Below are positions 28,511 to 33,621 of a stretch of 33,621 nt of DNA, in pieces. Source of the DNA: Sphingomonadales bacterium BRH_c3 (GTDB lineage Bacteria > Pseudomonadota > Alphaproteobacteria > Sphingomonadales > Sphingomonadaceae); NCBI GenBank assembly GCA_001515985.1, contig LOET01000011.1, positions 1 to 33,621 on the forward strand, written 5' to 3'. The translations under genes were made by a program, and so were the position numbers. Position 1 is the first letter of the stretch, and each line of letters begins with the position of its first letter. The notes beneath the pieces were generated by a model. That model saw nothing but the letters and a program-made list of their open reading frames with translations, was not told where the DNA came from and made no database searches.

Positions 28511-30208
28511 CTACGCCGCCGCCTGTTCGGCGGTAAACATGTTGCGCACGGTGCGTTTGTCGATCTTCTGGGTGCCGAGCCGCGGCAGCGCCTTTTCCGA
28601 AACCCAGATGTGATCTGCCAGCGGCACCTTGAACGGGGCGATATGCGCGAGCAGGAATTCGCGCAGTTCGGGCCCGCTCAGGCTGTGCCCCGGTTTGAGA
28701 TAGAACACCGCCGCGGGCACTTCGCCCATTCGCTCGTCGGGAATGCCGAACACCGAACATTCGGCGATCGCATCATGCGCATAGATCGCTTCTTCCACCT
28801 CGATGCAGGTGATGTTTTCGCCGCCGCGGATGATGATGTCCTTCTTGCGGTCAACGATATAGACATAGCCGTCTTCATCGACCCGGCCGAGATCGCCGGT
28901 GCGGAAATACCCGTCGGCGGTAAAGGCCGCTGCGGTTGCTTCCTCATTATTCCAATAGCCGATGAAATTGCACACGGAACGGATCGAGATTTCGCCGATC
29001 TGGCCCTGCGCCAGGGGCTTGCCGGCATCGTCGAGTATCGCCAGATCCACCAGCGGGCGGCTTGGCTTCCCGGTCGAGGAAGGCTTGGCGAGATAGTTTT
29101 CGTTGAAATTGGCGCAGCCAACGCCGTTGGTCTCTGTCAGGCCATAGCCCAGCAGCGGGAAACCGTCGGGGAAGGCTTCCCTGATCTTGCCGACATGATC
29201 AACCGGGCGCGGTGCGCCGCCAGCGGCAAAGCCGGTGCAAGAGCTGATGTCATATTTGTGCCGGTCAGGATGAGTTGCGATTTCATAGCTCATCAGCGGC
29301 ACGCCGGCGAAATAGCTGACCTTCTCCTTGTCCATCAGCCGCAGCGCCTCGCCCGCGTCCCAGCGCGGCATCAGCACCAGCTTGCGGCCGAGCGCGAAGC
29401 TTTGCAGGAACACAGGAACCTCTCCGGTAACGTGGAACAGCGGCACCGCCACCAGCGCGCAGGCCTGAGTGGATGGCGCGTTGCCGATACTATCGAAATA
29501 GGTGAACGCCATCAGCGACTGCATGGCATAGCTGAGCGCACCGCTGACCACGCCGAGGTGATCGGACCATGCCCCTTTGGATTTGCCGGTCGAACCCGAG
29601 GTGTAGAGGATGGTGGCGTAGTCCAGAGGCCCCATTTCGGGGAAACTGGCAGTGGCGGGATCAGCCCACAATTCGCCAAGCCCGCGCGAAGGTTGCTCGT
29701 CATGGTCGAACAGGACGATCCGGGCGCCATGATTGTGCCCGTCGAGCCGCTGGGCGCGCTGGGCATCGGCCAGCAGCAGGCGGCAGCCGACCAGCTCGAT
29801 CTGGTCCGCCAGCTCTTCGCCACTGGAAAATCCATTGAGCAGCGTGGCGCAACCGCCGGCGGCCAATATGCCCATATAGGCGATGATCCAGTTGGCCGAA
29901 TTGCGTGCCGCAATGCCCACGCGGTCGCCGCGTGCGACACCGTGATTGGCAATCAGCCCGGCGGCAACGTGCTGCGCCGCATCCCAGGCCTGGGCAAAGC
30001 TGATCCGGATGTCTCCGTCGATAAGAAATGGCAGGTCGCCATGCTGGTTGCAGTAATGGGCAAAGTAATGGACCAGGCTGGGCGGGGCGTTCTTTAGCGA
30101 AGGCATGTCCACGCCGCCGCGACTGACCGGCACGGTCTCAGCGGGGGCTCCGGCGGCGGTAAGTTTGTCCATGATAGCATCGAGGGCTGTATCAAGATCG
30201 GTGGGCAT
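28511..30208 (-). CDS. AMP-dependent acyl-CoA synthetase/ligase (class I adenylate-forming enzyme)
   Basis: 565 aa; ATILYTSGSTGKSKGAW, GYGLTETNG, GYFRTGDLGRVDEDGYVYIVDRKKDIIIRGGENI. Confidence 0.94.
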   Translation of the reverse strand: MPTDLDTALDAIMDKLTAAGAPAETVPVSRGGVDMPSLKNAPPSLVHYFAHYCNQHGDLPFLIDGDIRISFAQAWDAAQHVAAGLIANHGVARGDRVGIAARNSANWIIAYMGILAAGGCATLLNGFSSGEELADQIELVGCRLLLADAQRAQRLDGHNHGARIVLFDHDEQPSRGLGELWADPATASFPEMGPLDYATILYTSGSTGKSKGAWSDHLGVVSGALSYAMQSLMAFTYFDSIGNAPSTQACALVAVPLFHVTGEVPVFLQSFALGRKLVLMPRWDAGEALRLMDKEKVSYFAGVPLMSYEIATHPDRHKYDISSCTGFAAGGAPRPVDHVGKIREAFPDGFPLLGYGLTETNGVGCANFNENYLAKPSSTGKPSRPLVDLAILDDAGKPLAQGQIGEISIRSVCNFIGYWNNEEATAAAFTADGYFRTGDLGRVDEDGYVYIVDRKKDIIIRGGENITCIEVEEAIYAHDAIAECSVFGIPDERMGEVPAAVFYLKPGHSLSGPELREFLLAHIAPFKVPLADHIWVSEKALPRLGTQKIDKRTVRNMFTAEQAAA

Positions 30209-30429
30209 GCGAATTTCTCTCCTTGTCGTCCCGGTTGTTCGACATCTTCACAGCGCACGCCAAGCCAATACGCCAGTGTGCGTTTGCCGTTATGCCGTTG
30301 ATGCCGCGTCCTGCAGCCTGTCAGCGGAGTTTCTCTCCGCGAACGGGCTTTCCCCCAATCCCCGGCTGTGCCAAAAGCCGCTCCGAACGGTGTGCCGGAC
30401 CGGCATACCCCTATATAGAGGTTCGCTTC

Positions 30430-31356
30430 GTGCTGTCACTACTTGCCGCCACCGGGGCCGTCGTCGGCGGTACCGCTGACCCGATTTTCTGGAAAGACCT
30501 GGGCCTTGTCGAGGGGATCGACCTCGGCTTTTTCACCCTCCGCTTCTATTCGATGGCCTATCTTGGCGGGATCCTGTTCGCCTATTGGCATCTCAGCAAG
30601 ATGATCAAGGCACCAGGAGCGCCCATGGCGCAGCGCCATGTCGATGACCTGTTCTTCTACTGCACACTGGGTGTGATTTTGGGTGGGCGGCTGGGCTATG
30701 CTGCATTCTATCGCCCGGAGCTGTTTGTCAGCTTTGAAGGTCAGGGCTTCGTGAGTTGGGAACTGCTGCGTTTGTGGGATGGCGGCATGAGCTTCCACGG
30801 CGGGCTGCTGGGCGTGCTGGCGGCGATGGCCTGGGTTTCCTGGCGCGGCAAGCTGCCGCTCCTGCGCGTGACCGATTATGTCGCGGTCAATGTGCCGATG
30901 GGCATGTTCCTGGGCCGGCTTGCCAATTTCAACAATGGCGAGCTGTGGGGCCGCGAAACCGATGTGCCGTGGGGCATGGTGTTCTGCGATCTTCCCAGCC
31001 TGCCGGGTGAATGCGCCACTACCTTCATCGTGCGCCATCCCAGCCAGCTCTACCAGGCCGGACTGGAAGGGCTGCTGATGCTGGCGATCATGCTGCCGCT
31101 GTTCTGGAAGACCGGCGCGCGCTACCGCCCCGGGCTGATGGTGGGCATTTTCACCACCGGCATCGCGACTGCGCGCTTCATTAACGAATTCTTCCGGGAA
31201 CCGGATGCACATCTGGCCGAATTCGCTGCGACAACCGGGCTTTCGATGGGGCAATGGCTCACAATACCGCTGATTCTGCTTGGATTGATTGTAACGCTTT
31301 ACGCGCTCAGCCGCGACCCGGTCGGGACCGGCGGGAGCAAGCCGGCCGGGGTATGA
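30430..31356 (+). CDS. lgt: prolipoprotein diacylglyceryl transferase
   Basis: Lgt signature GRLANFNNGELWGRETDVPWGMVF; RHPSQLYQAGLEG; FINEFFREPD. Likely GTG start at 30430 (MLSLLAATGAVV...); the ORF track extension to 30223 is non-Lgt-like. Confidence 0.93.
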   Translation: MLSLLAATGAVVGGTADPIFWKDLGLVEGIDLGFFTLRFYSMAYLGGILFAYWHLSKMIKAPGAPMAQRHVDDLFFYCTLGVILGGRLGYAAFYRPELFVSFEGQGFVSWELLRLWDGGMSFHGGLLGVLAAMAWVSWRGKLPLLRVTDYVAVNVPMGMFLGRLANFNNGELWGRETDVPWGMVFCDLPSLPGECATTFIVRHPSQLYQAGLEGLLMLAIMLPLFWKTGARYRPGLMVGIFTTGIATARFINEFFREPDAHLAEFAATTGLSMGQWLTIPLILLGLIVTLYALSRDPVGTGGSKPAGV

Positions 31357-32411
31357 GCGGCGGTGCACGGGCCGATCTGGCGGGCACTTTCCGGCGGCTG
31401 ATCCGCGAAACAGGCCCGATCAGCCTTGCCCAGTATATGGGCGAAAGCAACGCGCACTATTACACCAGCCGCGATCCGTTGGGTGACGCGGGCGATTTCA
31501 TTACCGCGCCTGAAGTAAGCCAGGTATTCGGCGAGCTGATCGGGCTGTGGCTGGCAGACATCTGGGTGCGGGCGGGGCGGCCCGGGCCGGTGCACTATGT
31601 CGAACTGGGCCCCGGACGCGGCACTCTGGCGTCTGACGCGCTGCGCACGGCCGGGCGCTACGGGCTCATCCCGCAGGTGCATTTCGTCGAGGGTTCAGAC
31701 GCCTTGCGGCAAATCCAGCGCGGCACGATTCGCGGAGTGACGCATCACGCCGATGTCACCACCCTGCCAGAAGATGGCCCGCTGCTGATCATCGCCAATG
31801 AATTCTTTGACGCGCTGCCGGTGCGGCAATTGCTGCGCGCCGCAGAGGGCTGGCGCGAGCGGATGGTTGGGCTTGAAGGTGATCGGCTGGTGTTCGTTTA
31901 TGGCGATCGGCCGATGGATGCCGCTGTGCCACAAAGCTGGCGCCATGCAAGCCAGGGCACGGTGATCGAAACGAGCCCAGCAGCGGCAGCGGTGATGAGC
32001 GAGCTTGCCGACCGTCTGGTGGCGCAGGGCGGGGCGGCGCTGATGATCGACTATGGTTCGCGTGAGAGCCGTGCTGGTTCAACACTGCAGGCGATCAAGG
32101 GGCATCAGAAAGTCGATGTCTTTTCGGCCCCCGGCAAGATGGACCTGACCGCGCATGTCGATTTTGAAGTGCTGAGCCATGTCGCGCAGCGCCAGGGCGC
32201 GAATTTGCTGGGGGTTCAGATGCAAGGCGAATGGCTGAGCGCGCTGGGGATCGACATGCGGATGGAGGCGCTCAAACGCCGCGCGCCTGACCAGGCCGAG
32301 AAACTCGCGCGGCAGCACGCCCGCCTGGTCGCGGAAGACCAGATGGGCTTGCTGTTCAAGGTAATGGGTCTGTCCGGCAAGGGCTGGCCTGCCGAAGCAC
32401 CGGGTTTCTAG
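31353..32411 (+). CDS. class I SAM-dependent methyltransferase, MidA/NDUFAF7 (DUF185) family
   Basis: ATG at 31353 overlaps lgt stop (ATGA); SLAQYMGESNAHYYTSRDPLGDAGDFITAPEVSQVFGELIGLWLADIW...VELGPGRGTLASDALR...IIANEFFDALPVRQ. Confidence 0.93.
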   Translation: MSGGARADLAGTFRRLIRETGPISLAQYMGESNAHYYTSRDPLGDAGDFITAPEVSQVFGELIGLWLADIWVRAGRPGPVHYVELGPGRGTLASDALRTAGRYGLIPQVHFVEGSDALRQIQRGTIRGVTHHADVTTLPEDGPLLIIANEFFDALPVRQLLRAAEGWRERMVGLEGDRLVFVYGDRPMDAAVPQSWRHASQGTVIETSPAAAAVMSELADRLVAQGGAALMIDYGSRESRAGSTLQAIKGHQKVDVFSAPGKMDLTAHVDFEVLSHVAQRQGANLLGVQMQGEWLSALGIDMRMEALKRRAPDQAEKLARQHARLVAEDQMGLLFKVMGLSGKGWPAEAPGF

Positions 32412-33621
32412 AGGCCCACCCGCCGCGCAAGCTGGCGCGCGGCTTCGTCGGGCGTCAGCTTTTCCTCGTCGCGGTCGACCGCAAAATTCGCCTCGCGCAT
32501 GGCATCGACGTCGACCGCACCGATCACCGGACGCAATGCATCGATGAATGCGGCGTCTGCGGCACGCCCGGGGCTGGCCAGCAGCACCGCATCATAATTG
32601 GGGAAGGCCTGCCGCTTGTCCTCCAGCACGCGCAGCCGATCTGCGGCGATTCGCCCGTCGGAAGTATAGGCGCCGATCACGTCTGCCTCGCCCGATTGCA
32701 GCGCGTTGTACATGAAGGTGGGGGCAAAATTGCGCTGGCTGGCGAATTTGAGGCCATAGGCATCGCGCACCGCCACCCATTCGGGCCGCTCGAAGAATTC
32801 GGGATCGCCGCCAACGGTCAGCTGCGGGGCAACGCGCGCGAGATCGGCCAGGTCCTCCACGCCGAGCGCCGCCGCGCGATCCTCGCGCATGGCGAAGGCA
32901 TAGGCATTTTCGAACCCCAATCGCCCCAGCACGCGGGTGCCGCTGGCCGCCTGTTCCCATTGCTCGATTTCGGCCAGCATGGTGTCGCGCGGCGGGTTGT
33001 CGCGGCGTTTCATCTGGTTGGTCCAGATAGTGCCAGTATAGTCGACCAGCAGATCGATATCTCCGCTCGAGACTGCGCTATGCGCCACTGCCGAGCCCAG
33101 CCCGTCGCGATATGCAACCCTGTATCCTGCCGCCTCGAGCCGCTGGCCGATCAGCCGGGCGAGCACATATTGTTCGGAAAAGCCCTTTGCGCCGATCAGC
33201 ACGCGGTCACGTTCGCCGCTGCCGAATTGCGCGAAGAGCGCTGCAGCAATGCCCAGCACAACCACGGCAAGCCCGCCCAGCGACAAGCTGCGCCTGCGCT
33301 CGGCCATCCCGCGTTCGATCAGGCCGAGCAAATTGTCCGCCACCAGTGCGAGCCCGGCAGAGGCGATGCAGCCGGCGAGCACCAGTGCCCAGTTCTGCGT
33401 CTGAAGCCCGGCAAAGATCGGATCGCCCAGGCTGGGCTGGCCAATGGTGGTGGCCAGCGTGGCCGCGCCGATGGTCCAGACGCTGGCGGTGCGGATACCC
33501 GCCATGATGAAGGGCGCGGTCAGCGGCGCTTCGACCAGCCGCAGCTTCTGCCAGCCGGTCATCCCCACACCGTCAGCCGCTTCGAGCACGCCCGGGTCGA
33601 GATTGGCCTGCGCGGTCACGG
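32408..33621 (-). CDS. glycine betaine/choline-type ABC transporter permease fused to substrate-binding domain (OpuCB-OpuCC-like); 5' end beyond window
   Basis: Permease tail (LRLVEAPLTAPFIMAGIRTASVWTIGAATLATTIGQPSLGDPIFAGLQ) followed by an OpuAC-type binding domain (VLIGAKGFSEQYVLARLIGQRLEAAGYRV...DIDLLVDYTGTIWTNQMKR...NFAPTFMYNALQSGEADVIGAYTSDGRI). The GTG at 33619 is probably internal. Confidence 0.9.
   Translation of the reverse strand, partial: VTAQANLDPGVLEAADGVGMTGWQKLRLVEAPLTAPFIMAGIRTASVWTIGAATLATTIGQPSLGDPIFAGLQTQNWALVLAGCIASAGLALVADNLLGLIERGMAERRRSLSLGGLAVVVLGIAAALFAQFGSGERDRVLIGAKGFSEQYVLARLIGQRLEAAGYRVAYRDGLGSAVAHSAVSSGDIDLLVDYTGTIWTNQMKRRDNPPRDTMLAEIEQWEQAASGTRVLGRLGFENAYAFAMREDRAAALGVEDLADLARVAPQLTVGGDPEFFERPEWVAVRDAYGLKFASQRNFAPTFMYNALQSGEADVIGAYTSDGRIAADRLRVLEDKRQAFPNYDAVLLASPGRAADAAFIDALRPVIGAVDVDAMREANFAVDRDEEKLTPDEAARQLARRVGL

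Noticed and set aside
28610-30097. 495-aa plus-strand ORF opposite the AMP-ligase
   Set aside because: Antisense shadow; the opposing strand encodes unmistakable adenylate-forming motifs.
30223-30429. N-terminal extension of Lgt in the ORF track
   Set aside because: Translation (MSSRLFDIFTAHAKPIRQCAF...) is not Lgt-like and spans the hairpin-rich presumed promoter; GTG at 30430 gives a normal Lgt N-terminus.
1-33621. tRNA/rRNA genes, CRISPR arrays, transposases, integrase or phage genes, toxin-antitoxin or defence systems
   Set aside because: None seen on reading both strands and the ORF track; intergenic gaps are short and show no cloverleaf or regularly spaced repeats.

Overview
Ordinary-looking chromosomal segment from a GC-rich alphaproteobacterium. 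Gene content suggests Sphingomonadales/Erythrobacteraceae (inference from protein style, not tested). It is densely packed with core metabolism, envelope and regulatory genes. I see no CRISPR array, prophage, transposase, tRNA/rRNA or defence island. Gene order: pabB/pabC fusion (runs off left edge, absent from the ORF track) | HerA-like DUF853 ATPase | GST | histidine kinase + OmpR regulator + 6-loop EF-hand protein | VOC protein | aminopeptidase P | S9 prolyl oligopeptidase + thioesterase | 7TM diguanylate cyclase | OprO/P-type porin and lipoprotein PstS, each behind a Pho-box-like site | DUF2157 + GDYXXLXY proteins | FtsK | ThiE-like | YggS | TonB-dependent receptor | GlnD | AMP-ligase | Lgt | MidA-like methyltransferase | Opu-type permease/binding-protein fusion (runs off right edge). 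No clear new multi-gene system was found. The observations most worth a second look are a composite double-palindrome element between the AMP-ligase and glnD genes (28390-28509), an in-frame exact 18-bp duplication of the PstS phosphate-loop coding sequence at the mature N-terminus, a pair of Pho boxes on a porin/PstS unit without adjacent pstCAB, a GTTC-N7-GTTC (LexA-type) site upstream of a VOC gene, and an EF-hand/two-component cluster.
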